In this document: piece by piece, positions 35,644 through 44,128 of the stretch | How the letters are laid out: the number at the start of each line of letters is the position of its first letter | How positions within the stretch are numbered: the first letter of the stretch is position 1 | NCBI GenBank assembly: GCA_964565665.1 | Contig: CAZMFZ010000001.1 | Location: 9,223-73,222 of the forward strand | Direction: 5' to 3' | DNA from: CAZMFZ01 sp964565665 | GTDB taxonomy: Bacteria; Bacteroidota; Bacteroidia; Cytophagales; UBA9547 | Length of the DNA: 64,000 nucleotides | The notes under the pieces: generated by a model | What the model was told of the DNA's origin: nothing | The model's database searches: none | The model's input: only the letters and a program-made list of their open reading frames with translations | Position numbers and translations under genes: made by a program

Positions 35644-36531
35644 ATGGAAATCCAAATAAATAAAATAGAATATATACCTGCCATCCCTTCTGCTTCTGGA
35701 ATAGCTTATGTACAACCTTATATTTTTATCGTTGGCGATGATTCAAATTTTCTTTTTGTGTTGGATGATATGTGGAATGTAGTAACAACAGTGCAACTCT
35801 ACACAGCCACAGAATTTAAATCGGAAGGCAGAATAAAGAAAAAACATAAAAAAGACCTGGAAGGATTAACTAAAATTAAGCTAAAGGGCAATGATTATGT
35901 ACTCGCTATTGGCTCCGGCTCTACAGTACTTAGGGAACATGGGTATTTGATCCAATCAGTTCCGCCATTCGAAGTCACAGCATTTAGCCTGTCGCGTTTT
36001 TATAGCCTACTTAGCAGTGAAATATTTAAGTTAGGAAATCATAAGCTCAATATTGAAGGAATAACTGCAGACGATGAAAAGATATACTTACTTCAAAGAG
36101 GCAATATATCTGGTTACAATAGTATGCTTAGCATAAAAACCGAAGATTTATTTAATTTTATAAATGGTATTTCATCTATTCTACCCGATTATACTACTAC
36201 AACTTTCAATCTTCCCAAAATTGGAGGGCTTATGTCAGGCTTCTCGGGTGCTGATATTATTCCGAATACTTCGCAATTAATTTTTTCTGCAACAGTGGAA
36301 AATACAGTAAATGAAATAGATGACGGTGAAATGCTTTGTTCTTACATTGGTATTATTGATTTGAAAAACAACAACCAAGTAGCTGATATTGTGAAAATAG
36401 AACCTGAAAACGTTGGAAAATTAGAATCGCTAGCCTTTCTTCAAATGGATGATACTAGAATAAAAACAATAGCAGTTACCGACAATGATGGATTAGATTC
36501 TCAACTTATACAATTTGAAATCATACTTTAA
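35644..36531 (+). CDS. Hypothetical beta-propeller-like protein
   Basis: A 295-residue soluble protein without signal peptide. Alternating short strands and turns (FIVGDDSNFLFVLDD, DLEGLTKIKLKGNDYVLAIGSGS, NIEGITADDEKIYLLQRGN, ADIIPNTSQLIFSATVENT, LESLAFLQMDD) suggest a small beta-propeller; the layout fits the DUF6929-type proteins of this phylum. No catalytic site is apparent. It starts at ATG 35644, 55 bp beyond the MITE-like element, whose end may supply part of its promoter (TAATTTG at 35601). Confidence 0.7.
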   Translation: MEIQINKIEYIPAIPSASGIAYVQPYIFIVGDDSNFLFVLDDMWNVVTTVQLYTATEFKSEGRIKKKHKKDLEGLTKIKLKGNDYVLAIGSGSTVLREHGYLIQSVPPFEVTAFSLSRFYSLLSSEIFKLGNHKLNIEGITADDEKIYLLQRGNISGYNSMLSIKTEDLFNFINGISSILPDYTTTTFNLPKIGGLMSGFSGADIIPNTSQLIFSATVENTVNEIDDGEMLCSYIGIIDLKNNNQVADIVKIEPENVGKLESLAFLQMDDTRIKTIAVTDNDGLDSQLIQFEIIL

Positions 36532-36586
36532 TCATTTTTTGAAATATAGCACTTACAGTATTTTTATATTTTGAGGAAAAGGCAAC

Positions 36587-36829
36587 TCACTGTAGTTTGT
36601 AATACATCAGCAAACCAAGGAAAGCCGATAACCCCAATACTAAACTTATTATAGGTAATACGTTCCAAAGTATTTTCCACCCAAAAATGAAAGCCACGAT
36701 TGAGCCCAAAAAGGCCATAGGAATACCTATCCAAGCAAGATTCAGAAAGAAACCATAGTATTCGAAAATTTCAAGTGCTTTAGGATTTGTATAGTCCATA
36801 TGTCCGGGAACACCTAATGCACTCGCCAT
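36587..36829 (-). CDS. Small two- or three-helix membrane protein
   Basis: An 80-residue protein with hydrophobic segments LAWIGIPMAFLGSIVAFIFG and LPIISLVLGLSAFLGLLMYY. I do not recognise the family. Its start codon lies within the truncated PIN-toxin frame upstream, so a deletion or insertion has joined the two. It may be an intact gene brought next to the toxin remnant, or the end of a longer membrane protein that lost its start. Confidence 0.45.
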   Translation of the reverse strand: MASALGVPGHMDYTNPKALEIFEYYGFFLNLAWIGIPMAFLGSIVAFIFGWKILWNVLPIISLVLGLSAFLGLLMYYKLQ

Positions 36830-37008
36830 GCATAAGAAAAACCCAATTGAATGTAGTCTCTATAACCTAAAAACTCAATGCAAGTAATAAATGAAATGGT
36901 AAAATTCTCATTGATAACATCAGCTAAAAAAGCCAATCCATTTTCAGGGAGCTTTTTCATTTGAGCGTCAATAAGGCTATTGGTATCTATCAAATATTTC
37001 TTTCCCAT
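36814..37008 (-). pseudogene. Truncated PIN-domain toxin (VapC type)
   Basis: The 64-residue frame begins as a PIN-domain nuclease: KYLIDTNSLIDAQ with the first acidic residue, then FTISFITCIEFLGYRD with the conserved Glu. A complete PIN toxin has about 125-130 residues with two or three further acidic residues, all missing here. After residue 51 the sequence is unrelated and runs into the start of the neighbouring membrane-protein gene. It cannot be an active nuclease. Confidence 0.75.
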
Positions 37009-37238
37009 TCAGCACGGCTTTGGTTTACGTAGGCTTTCATTTTCTCACCTTCTTCATTACTCATTGTTCCAAAAAAATCAGATGGCTATTTCTTTTGCTG
37101 TATAGAAATGGTAATGTTGCTTTTTGCTTCTTCCTCAATATAGAAAAGGCAATGTACTTTTTTTCCTACATAATCTTTGGGGAATGAAATCTTCAAATCG
37201 TAGGTCTCATTTTGTGGAGTGTTTACTTGTAATATCAT
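36990..37238 (-). pseudogene. Antitoxin of the PIN module, interrupted by TAG
   Basis: From ATG 37238 the frame reads LQVNTPQNETYDLKISFP, then meets TAG at 37086-37088 after ITISIQQKK, continues in the same frame as PSDFFGTMSNEEGEKMKAYV and ends at TGA 36990-36992. The end overlaps the PIN gene by 19 bp, the classic arrangement of such modules, and PSDFFG followed by an amphipathic helix is a common antitoxin tail. Read through, it would have 82 residues. Confidence 0.65.
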
Positions 37239-37568
37239 ATTGCGCTTGATTTAGAAGCTTTTAGTACTGCAATGTACCAAAATTTTTTCTTTGCCCTTGA
37301 TGTACTTCTCCAACAAGATATTAATTTCTAGACATAATATCTCCTGCTCATTGCAGCAAACTATTGAAAATTAAGACAGCTAACAAATTTTGGTATAGAC
37401 AGGCTGAAACTATTCATTTTATAATTTAGTTGCGTGTCGGAGGGCAAGCCTCGGAAACCGAGTTTGTTATTTCTCTGTAATAATTATCCCGTGCTAGGTG
37501 GCACACCTAACACCCTTAAATTCAAAACCTAAGACGATTTATTTTACCTGAATTTGTCTCTATTTTAT
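37239..37568. other. Intergenic region with small hairpins
   Basis: About 330 bp without a gene. Small dyads include CTCGGAAACCGAG near 37451 and GGTGGCACACC near 37500. Nothing further is supported. Confidence 0.4.
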
Positions 37569-37609
37569 AGCCCACGGTTTAAACCGTGGGCTGAGTTTAA
37601 ACCGTGGGC
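37569..37609. repeat. GGTTTAAACC palindrome plus a half copy
   Basis: A perfect 24-bp palindrome (37569-37592, arms CCCACGG) is followed at once by a second half copy (37593-37609). It resembles the copies at 5314 and 35506 in its invariant GGTTTAAACC centre. The half copy reads into the last codons and stop of the DUF6261 gene. Confidence 0.75.
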
Positions 37610-38361
37610 AATGAATTTATACCATCAGTGCCCTTGTTTTTATTTTCTCTATTCGCCAATATCAAATTGTATTTGGCTATCACGGAGTTGAGGCTGCCTA
37701 CTAGATTGGTATAGGGGGCAGTATCCAGTTCGTCTTCTTCGGCTAAGGCAATACGGGCCTCGATGCCGTCACGCAATTTCTGCCATAGTGTTGTGGCCTC
37801 TTTACGTTTGTCTCTGAACTTGCCATCGGTAGGTTTTTTGTCGTCTTCCGAACGGGAGATGAAGGTTTGGTTGAAGGCAAGGTTGGCAGTGTTAAGTTCG
37901 TCTCTCCAATCTTCAATACCCAATGCTTTCAGGGCAGCAGCAAGTGAGGGTTTGGTGCTCCAATCGCTGATAATGGTACTCAAAGCGGCCGTTTCGGCTA
38001 GGTTATTTTTGTTGGCTATGGCAGCACCCGTGCCAAAGGTGAGCACATGTTTGTATAAAGCCTCAGCATTTTTTTTGGTTTCAGGTTTGAAATGGTGCGT
38101 CAAACTTTCGAAGTAGAGTGCAATGCCTTTGATGGCTTCGTCTCTGCGGTAGTCTGCAGCGTTCACCTCGGGTGTCAAACTACTGCCTGTTTCCAAATTT
38201 AAGAGTTTGGCAGCCGCTGCACTTGTAGTTTTAAAAGCGGTAAAGGGCACCACAATACGCAATTTTGTAGGATCGTGCTTTTCACAAAGTGTCAAAATGT
38301 CGGCACCGAATTGTACAAACTCTTCGTTGCGTAAAGTAAAGATATTGATGGAGTCTATCAT
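37597..38361 (-). CDS. DUF6261-like protein
   Basis: A 254-residue soluble, mainly helical protein of the DUF6261 type common in Bacteroidota (N-terminal FTLRNEEFVQFGADILTL, repeated helices, alanine-rich centre). Function unknown; members are often linked with repeat-rich, variable regions. The last codons (LPTV and stop) are formed by a GGTTTAAACC-type palindrome, so the original C-terminus was probably altered by insertion of that repeat. Upstream lies the 41-bp tandem array. Confidence 0.7.
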   Translation of the reverse strand: MIDSINIFTLRNEEFVQFGADILTLCEKHDPTKLRIVVPFTAFKTTSAAAAKLLNLETGSSLTPEVNAADYRRDEAIKGIALYFESLTHHFKPETKKNAEALYKHVLTFGTGAAIANKNNLAETAALSTIISDWSTKPSLAAALKALGIEDWRDELNTANLAFNQTFISRSEDDKKPTDGKFRDKRKEATTLWQKLRDGIEARIALAEEDELDTAPYTNLVGSLNSVIAKYNLILANRENKNKGTDGINSLPTV

Positions 38362-38414
38362 GGAAATATAAATTATTAGGAGGTGAAAGAAAGAAAATTA
38401 TTTTATGGCTAAAT

Positions 38415-38700
38415 TAAATGAATTTGACGACAGCATTTTATCTAAGAGCAATCGTAAAATGTATTTGACAGCTGTTTTTTCAGTTTTAGGTACCCTCAAA
38501 TAAATTTGATGGCATAATTTTGTTTAAAAATAGCAATCAAATAAATTTGAAAGCTATTTATAATTTAAATGTAACCGCCAAAAGAATTTGAAAGCCATTT
38601 TTTTGATTTTTGAAGGCATCAGATGGATTTGAAATCCACTTTTTATATTTTGTACTTATCAAATAAATTTAATTTCTACCCTTAATATTTTTTTCATCTA
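38415..38700. repeat. Degenerate tandem array with 41-bp period
   Basis: The core TTTGA recurs at 38423, 38464, 38505, 38546, 38587 and 38628, exactly 41 bp apart, and a seventh, weaker unit (TTTAA) follows at 38668. The best units share TCAAATAAATTTGA, an imperfect palindrome, then AAGC and a T-rich half. It is AT-rich and non-coding (41 is not a multiple of three). It lies directly upstream of the DUF6261 gene, on the side of its promoter. Confidence 0.75.
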
Positions 38701-38915
38701 CCATTACCAAAGGAAATCTTAAATGGCACAGGGAGTAAAGATAAAGATTATAGAGTTTTCGTGTACGATTGTCAGAGTAAGGGCAAGGTAAATAAGGAGA
38801 ATAAAAATTAAAAGTTTTTATGAAAGTTTTTTTGAATTAAATTCAAAATAAAATAGGTTTGAGGTAATGAGAAAGACAAGAGACTAGGATATATTTACAA
38901 CTAGACAATAGGCTT

Positions 38916-39026
38916 ATGTTGCCTGTGGCTCAAAAAACAAATCTTCAATTGAACATTACAGGGATATTGCTATATATAGATGGTAATTTTATCCAATACT
39001 TGGAAGAAGAAGCAATCGGGCGATAA
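38916..39026 (+). pseudogene. BLUF photoreceptor domain fragment
   Basis: A short plus-strand frame reads TNLQLNITGILLYIDGNFIQ followed by YLEEEAIG and stops at 39024-39026. NxxxxITGxLLYxDGxFxQxLEGE is the core of BLUF flavin-binding blue-light sensors. The expected N-terminal strand with the flavin-binding Tyr and the C-terminal half are missing or out of frame (a YIY stretch lies in another frame just before it). Only about 36 codons remain. Confidence 0.5.
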
Positions 39027-39120
39027 GTAGGTGTTTTTTAGTCTGATAATAAAACAAAGTGCAGAATTTGGCCAGCTATTCATTCCCCTATTTTGTATCT
39101 TGCAAATAAAAATATATCCT

Positions 39121-39515
39121 ATGAGCATAATCAAAATACCCCTACACTTCGAAGGTGACAAAGGCGAAAAAACATTATACACGCTTTTCGGTAGCGGCTC
39201 TACCTATTCCTGTATCCACCCATCATACATTCATAAGCTATGTACGGGCATTAAATTTAAAATCCTATGCACTTTGGCACGGCCTCTGAAGGTGCATATA
39301 TAGAGGTAAAAAAAGCATGCAGACTAGAGTTTTACATTGACGATGTAAGGCTTACAGATGAATTTTATGTGGTGCCAGGCTTATCTGAAGAAGCTATAAT
39401 AGGTGCCACCACCATGCAAAAATAGCGTATGGAGCTAGATTTTGAGCATGATAAGCCGATAGTTGACCCTCGGGTAGCTAAGCTCATCCTTATCAATTTG
39501 ATTAGGAAGGGGTAA
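39121..39515 (+). pseudogene. Dead retropepsin-like aspartic protease gene
   Basis: ATG 39121 opens SIIKIPLHFEGDKGEKTLYT, typical of small retropepsin-like proteins. Three lesions are visible. The catalytic D-S-G is GSGST; a frameshift near 39262 moves the rest into another frame (NPMHFGTASEGAYIEV, VRLTDEFYVVPGLSEEAI, IGATTMQK); and TAG 39423-39425 stands where Trp is expected before RMELDFEHD. The ancestral stop is TAA 39513-39515. The length (about 130 codons) is otherwise complete, so the loss is recent. Confidence 0.75.
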
Positions 39516-39566
39516 AGGATGAGATTTGTCTAACTTCCAAAAAGTTGACAAATCTAAAAAGAAATG

Positions 39567-40814
39567 CTACTTCCTCACCTGCCCGTTGCCCTTCACCAGC
39601 CATTTGTAGCTGGTAAGTTCATTCAAACCCATTGGCCCACGGGCGTGAAGTTTTTGTGTACTTATGCCAATTTCTGCTCCCATGCCAAACTGAGCCCCAT
39701 CTGTAAAAGCTGTAGAAGCATTGGCGTACACAGCCGCGGCATCTACATTTCTAAAAAACTTGGCAATATGTGCTTCGTTTTCAGTGATAATGGCTTCGCT
39801 GTGGTTAGAGCTGTAATCTGAAATATAGGTTAAAGTATCGTCAAGTGATGCTACCGTTTTAATGGCCATTTTATAATCTAAAAACTCAGTACCAAACGAT
39901 TCCGGAGTGGCATGTTGCAGCAACCCAACAGGGTAATTTCGGGATAACGAGGCGAATGCTTTTTCATCAGCATAAATAATAACTTTGCTTTCTTGCATTG
40001 GAGCAATCAACTTTGGCAAATCTCCTAATCTCGCTTCATGTATTAATAGACAATCCAAAGCATTGCACACGCTTACTCTTCTTGTTTTGGAATTATTGAT
40101 GATTTCTTTTCCTTTCTCCACATCGCCAAATTCATCGAAATACACGTGCACTATGCCAGCGCCTGTTTCGATTACTGGTACTTTGGCATTTTGCCGCACA
40201 TAATCAATTAGGCTTTGGCTACCTCTGGGAATAAGCACATCTACGTAGCCAACGGCACCCAACAATTCGGCAGTGGCTTCTCGATTGGCGGGTAGCAAAC
40301 CAATGGCATTCTCGTCTATTTCGAAATCTTTTAATACAGATTGTATTAATGTCACAATGGCAATGTTCGAATATTCTGCATCGCTGCCGCCTTTTAAAAT
40401 AACTGCATTTCCCGATTTCAAACAAAGAGCAAAACAATCGAAAGTAACATTAGGTCTGGCTTCATAAATAATACCTACTACGCCCAAAGGCACAGTAATT
40501 TTCTCAAGCTCCAACCCATTTTCCAGTATTCGCTTTTCAATACTTTCCCCAACAGGGTAAGGCAGCGAAGCTACAATTCGTATTTCTGAGGCAATATTTT
40601 CTATTCTATGTTTTGACAAAAGCAGACGATCGTACTTTGGGTCTGCCTTATCCATTCTAGCCAAATCTCTTTCATTTTCTACAAGAATAGTTTGGTGTTG
40701 GGCTACAGCTTTATCGGCCAATGCCAATAGAATAGCGTTGATTTTATCAGCCTCCAAAGTATTGAGCATTCTGGAAGCTTTTTTTACTGCTTTAAATAGA
40801 GATTGGTTTTTCAT
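39567..40814 (-). CDS. proA: Gamma-glutamyl phosphate reductase
   Basis: ProA reduces gamma-glutamyl phosphate to glutamate semialdehyde with NADPH, the second step of proline synthesis. The 415-residue ALDH-fold protein shows [27 protein letters not shown], and catalytic Cys C250 in VCNALD, with the C-terminal [27 protein letters not shown]. It begins directly after the proB stop with no gap, so the two are translationally coupled. Stop TAG. Confidence 0.97.
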   Translation of the reverse strand: MKNQSLFKAVKKASRMLNTLEADKINAILLALADKAVAQHQTILVENERDLARMDKADPKYDRLLLSKHRIENIASEIRIVASLPYPVGESIEKRILENGLELEKITVPLGVVGIIYEARPNVTFDCFALCLKSGNAVILKGGSDAEYSNIAIVTLIQSVLKDFEIDENAIGLLPANREATAELLGAVGYVDVLIPRGSQSLIDYVRQNAKVPVIETGAGIVHVYFDEFGDVEKGKEIINNSKTRRVSVCNALDCLLIHEARLGDLPKLIAPMQESKVIIYADEKAFASLSRNYPVGLLQHATPESFGTEFLDYKMAIKTVASLDDTLTYISDYSSNHSEAIITENEAHIAKFFRNVDAAAVYANASTAFTDGAQFGMGAEIGISTQKLHARGPMGLNELTSYKWLVKGNGQVRK

Positions 40815-41900
40815 TTATTCAATCAAATATAAATAATCATAATGCACCATAGGCTTTTGATTCTTTTGCCCTATCAGTTCGCTGCCGCGCTTTGCACTGT
40901 ATTGCACCTTACCTAAGCCAATCACTTTTCCTTTTTCATCAGCTATTTTCACCACATCGCCCGATTGAAATTCTCCATTTATTTTCACTATACCAACTGT
41001 GAGCAGGCTATTGGCTTTCACTGCAAGCAATGCCGATTTGGCACCTTCATTTATTATTATCTCTCCTTTGGTAAGGGTTTCTGCAAATGAAATCTGCTTC
41101 TTAGCACTTGATATAAGCTTTTTAGGCACAAAAGTAGACCCTATTACACATTCATTATCTTTCAATAAATCAATCAATATATGCTTCTTTTTCCCATTCC
41201 CTATTTTTACAGTAATGCCATTGGCAGCTACTTTACGGGCTATATTCGATTTTGTAATCATTCCGCCACGCCCAAAATCAGATTTAGACGAATGCACAAA
41301 TTGAGCAAAATCTATCTTTTCGCCTATCTTTGAGATAATTTTACTACTCGCATCCTTAGGATTGCCATCGTAAAGACCATCTACATTACTCAAAATAAGT
41401 AGTGCATCCGCATTGGTAATGGTGGCAATCAGCCCTGCAAGTTCATCGTTGTCGGTAAACATAAGTTCAGTTACCGAAATCACGTCATTTTCATTTACAA
41501 TTGGCAATATCCCGTTTTGTAGCAGAGCATTGAAGCAATTTTGCATGTTTATATAGTGAACTCTATCTCTAAAATCTTCCTTCGTTACCAATACTTGAGC
41601 ACAGTTAATGCGATGGTTTTGGAAAAGCTGATAATAATTTTGAAGTAATTTCACTTGCCCCACAGCAGCAAATACCTGTCTGGAAGCTACAGAATCAGTT
41701 TTATCAATCAAATTTACCATTCCCCTACCCGATGCTACTGCACCTGAAGAAACCAAAATAATTTCAACGCCTGCTTTCTTAATTTCAGCAATTTGAAGTG
41801 TTAATTGAGCCAAAGCTAATTCATCTAAATTGCCATTTTCACTCGTAAGTACATTCGAACCTATCTTAACTACTACTTTTTTGTACTTATATTCAGACAT
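40815..41900 (-). CDS. proB: Glutamate 5-kinase with PUA domain
   Basis: ProB phosphorylates glutamate to start proline synthesis and passes the labile product to ProA, encoded next. The 361-residue protein has an amino-acid-kinase domain (VVKIGSNVLTSENG, VSSGAVASGRGMV, NENDVIS, LLILSNVDGLYDG, GRGGMITKSNIARKVA) and a C-terminal PUA domain (about 270-355). GSNV-type feedback-sensitive kinases are the rule in bacteria. It is the promoter-proximal gene of a proBA operon, divergent from a hydrolase gene. Confidence 0.97.
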   Translation of the reverse strand: MSEYKYKKVVVKIGSNVLTSENGNLDELALAQLTLQIAEIKKAGVEIILVSSGAVASGRGMVNLIDKTDSVASRQVFAAVGQVKLLQNYYQLFQNHRINCAQVLVTKEDFRDRVHYINMQNCFNALLQNGILPIVNENDVISVTELMFTDNDELAGLIATITNADALLILSNVDGLYDGNPKDASSKIISKIGEKIDFAQFVHSSKSDFGRGGMITKSNIARKVAANGITVKIGNGKKKHILIDLLKDNECVIGSTFVPKKLISSAKKQISFAETLTKGEIIINEGAKSALLAVKANSLLTVGIVKINGEFQSGDVVKIADEKGKVIGLGKVQYSAKRGSELIGQKNQKPMVHYDYLYLIE

Positions 41901-42047
41901 CGGAATTTAATTAACAAATACAGACACTTGCTCTACCATCTTTAAATAAAATTAAGGCCTAAAGCCGATGGATAATTGCTAAACTTTGGTTTAATTTGCA
42001 GGTTGTAAAGGTAGTGGTGAATTCCAAAACTGTAACGCAAACTAAAG

Positions 42048-42812
42048 ATGAATTTGCAAATTAAAGAAGAGGGTCAGTTCAAATATGTTGAAGAAGGCCA
42101 AGGAGATGTGCTATTGCTATTGCATGGGTTGTTTGGTGCATTGAGCAATTGGGATGCAGTTATCAGGCACTTTTCAAAAGATTTTAAGGTGATAATTCCT
42201 TTATTGCCCATTATAGAAATGCCTATCAAAGAGGCTACTGTAGATGGTTTGGTGCTGTTTGTAGAGAAATTTGTAGTTCAAAAAGGGCTTTCTGATGTCA
42301 CACTTTTGGGAAATTCACTTGGTGGGCATTTGGCTTTAGTTTACACTTTAAGAAATTCAAGCAATGTAAAAAGAATAGTTTTAGCTGGAAGCTCAGGTTT
42401 ATTTGAAAATTCAATGGGTGGTACGTATCCCAAACGTGGCGATAGAAAATATGTGGAAGAGAGGGTGCGTTATACATTTTTTGATCCAAATACTGCCACA
42501 CAAGAATTGATTGATGAAGTTTTTGACATCACCAACAGCATCAGAAAAGGATTAAATATAGTGGCAGTGGCTAAATCGGCACAAAGACACAACCTTGCCC
42601 ATGAAATTTCAGTTATTAAGCAACCGGTACTTTTAATTTGGGGGCTAAATGATACCATTACTCCACCAAGCGTGGCACATGAGTTCAATCGTTTGTTGCC
42701 AAATTCTGAGCTTCGGTTTATCGACAAATGCGGCCATGCTCCGATGATGGAGCAGCCTGAAAAATTTAACGAATATGTAGACGAATTTTTAAAAGTAGCT
42801 GTAGTTGCATGA
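42048..42812 (+). CDS. Alpha/beta hydrolase
   Basis: A 254-residue cytoplasmic alpha/beta-fold hydrolase. The oxyanion segment is LLLHGLFGALSNWD, the nucleophile elbow GNSLGG (Ser about 96), the acid Asp in WGLNDTITPP and the His in DKCGHAPMMEQPE. It has no signal peptide. The substrate is unknown; family members are esterases or C-C hydrolases. It overlaps the CBS-domain gene by the ATGA junction, a pairing seen in other Bacteroidota. Confidence 0.9.
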   Translation: MNLQIKEEGQFKYVEEGQGDVLLLLHGLFGALSNWDAVIRHFSKDFKVIIPLLPIIEMPIKEATVDGLVLFVEKFVVQKGLSDVTLLGNSLGGHLALVYTLRNSSNVKRIVLAGSSGLFENSMGGTYPKRGDRKYVEERVRYTFFDPNTATQELIDEVFDITNSIRKGLNIVAVAKSAQRHNLAHEISVIKQPVLLIWGLNDTITPPSVAHEFNRLLPNSELRFIDKCGHAPMMEQPEKFNEYVDEFLKVAVVA

Positions 42813-43471
42813 CAAATGAAACGCTTATTAATCTGACCATTCCATTTTTAAAACCCTCAGATAATGTGCGTTTGGCTACCGATTTACTTATCGAAAACAA
42901 ACTTTATCTATTGCCAATTGTAGATGAAAAGCTTTTTCTAGGCTATATTTCTGAAGATTCTCTGCTAGATATTTCACACAATAAAAAAATAGGTTCTTTA
43001 ATTCCAGAAAAACCCAATGCTTTTGTAAAAGCTGAAATGCACTATTTTGAGGCGCTGAGGCAAATGAACTTGCACGATACCGACATTATTGCTGTTCAAG
43101 ATTCAGAAGAACGATTTTTAGGTTCCATTTTAAAAGCCGACATTTCTACCTATTTTTCCAATTTGGGTTTTGTAAATGCTCCAGGTGGTATTTTGGTACT
43201 TTCTGTTATGAATAACAGCTACTCGGTAGCCGAAATAAGCCGAATCGTAGAAAGCAACGATTTAAAAATATTATGCTTTTATATTGAAGACAATCCGGAA
43301 GACGGATTTGAAAGCTTTATTACGTTAAAATTAAATAGAATCGACCTTACCCGATTAATTGCCTCTTTTGACCGTTTTGGCTACAAAATAGAAGCCGATT
43401 TCCACGAATCAGCTTTCCAGCCCATAGAATCCGAGCGATTAGATATGCTAATGCGATACCTGAATGTGTGA
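42809..43471 (+). CDS. CBS-domain protein
   Basis: A 220-residue soluble protein. Two CBS motifs cover about residues 1-120 (ATDLLIENKLYLLPIVDEKLFLGYISEDSLL and ALRQMNLHDTDIIAVQDSEERFLGSIL), forming one Bateman module that would bind an adenine nucleotide. The C-terminal 95 residues contain an ACT-like segment (GGILVLSVMNNSYSVAEISRIVE). It is probably a regulator or sensor; its start overlaps the hydrolase stop (ATGA), so the two are made together. Confidence 0.85.
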   Translation: MTNETLINLTIPFLKPSDNVRLATDLLIENKLYLLPIVDEKLFLGYISEDSLLDISHNKKIGSLIPEKPNAFVKAEMHYFEALRQMNLHDTDIIAVQDSEERFLGSILKADISTYFSNLGFVNAPGGILVLSVMNNSYSVAEISRIVESNDLKILCFYIEDNPEDGFESFITLKLNRIDLTRLIASFDRFGYKIEADFHESAFQPIESERLDMLMRYLNV

Positions 43472-43505
43472 TTTGTAGCACATGTCTGTTTGAATGAACT
43501 AATAT

Positions 43506-44084
43506 TTATTCAAACACCTCTTTTAAATAAATACTCAATCCCTCAATCACATTCACATTTAAAGTTTCCTCGGCAGCATATTTTTTCAACAATTTGTATT
43601 TGCCGTTCTCAAGCAAAAATACATCTACAATTTGCTCAAGAGGGCTTACTATCCAGTATTCTCTTACGCCAGCCTCTTCATAAAGGTCAAATTTTACTGT
43701 AATATCGTTTTGCCTTGTAAATGGCGACAATATCTCAATAATCAAATCTGGTGGTCCATTGCAGCCACGTTCATCAAGTAGTGATGGATCGCAAATCACA
43801 CAAATATCGGGCTGCACTACTGTAAATACCTCATTATCATTGTCTTTGTGTTGTAATCGTACATCGAATGGGGCATCGAATACTTGGCATCTTTTCTTTC
43901 TCAAATACGACCCAATTTCAACCAAAATATTTTTGCTTACTCTTTGGTGGTATGTACTCGGTGCAGGAGACATAGGCACTATTTTACCCTTTATTAATTC
44001 TACCCATTCCTCAAATTGCCAAGTGAGATAGTCGGAATATGAATATGTTTTGGAAGGGTCTAACTGAGATATATCTGTTATCAT
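43506..44084 (-). CDS. Uma2-family (DUF820) putative nuclease
   Basis: A 192-residue protein with the PD-(D/E)xK layout of the Uma2 family: SYSDYL and ELIKGKIVPMSPAPSTYHQRVSKNI, then QPDICVI, PPDLIIEILSP with the conserved Asp and Glu, and a following Lys. KFDLYEEAGVREYWIV closes the fold. Uma2 proteins are numerous in Cyanobacteria and Bacteroidota; their role is not established. The ATG 44084 is preferred to the upstream TTG. It faces the CBS gene convergently. Confidence 0.88.
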   Translation of the reverse strand: MITDISQLDPSKTYSYSDYLTWQFEEWVELIKGKIVPMSPAPSTYHQRVSKNILVEIGSYLRKKRCQVFDAPFDVRLQHKDNDNEVFTVVQPDICVICDPSLLDERGCNGPPDLIIEILSPFTRQNDITVKFDLYEEAGVREYWIVSPLEQIVDVFLLENGKYKLLKKYAAEETLNVNVIEGLSIYLKEVFE

Positions 44085-44128
44085 TGTAATTAGATGAGTC
44101 AAAAATCTAAATTAATCAAAATAGCCAA

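Noticed and set aside
38405..38503. 32-codon frame with ATG at the start of the 41-bp array
   Set aside because: It reads through the repeat units, whose 41-bp period is not a multiple of three, so it is probably fortuitous.
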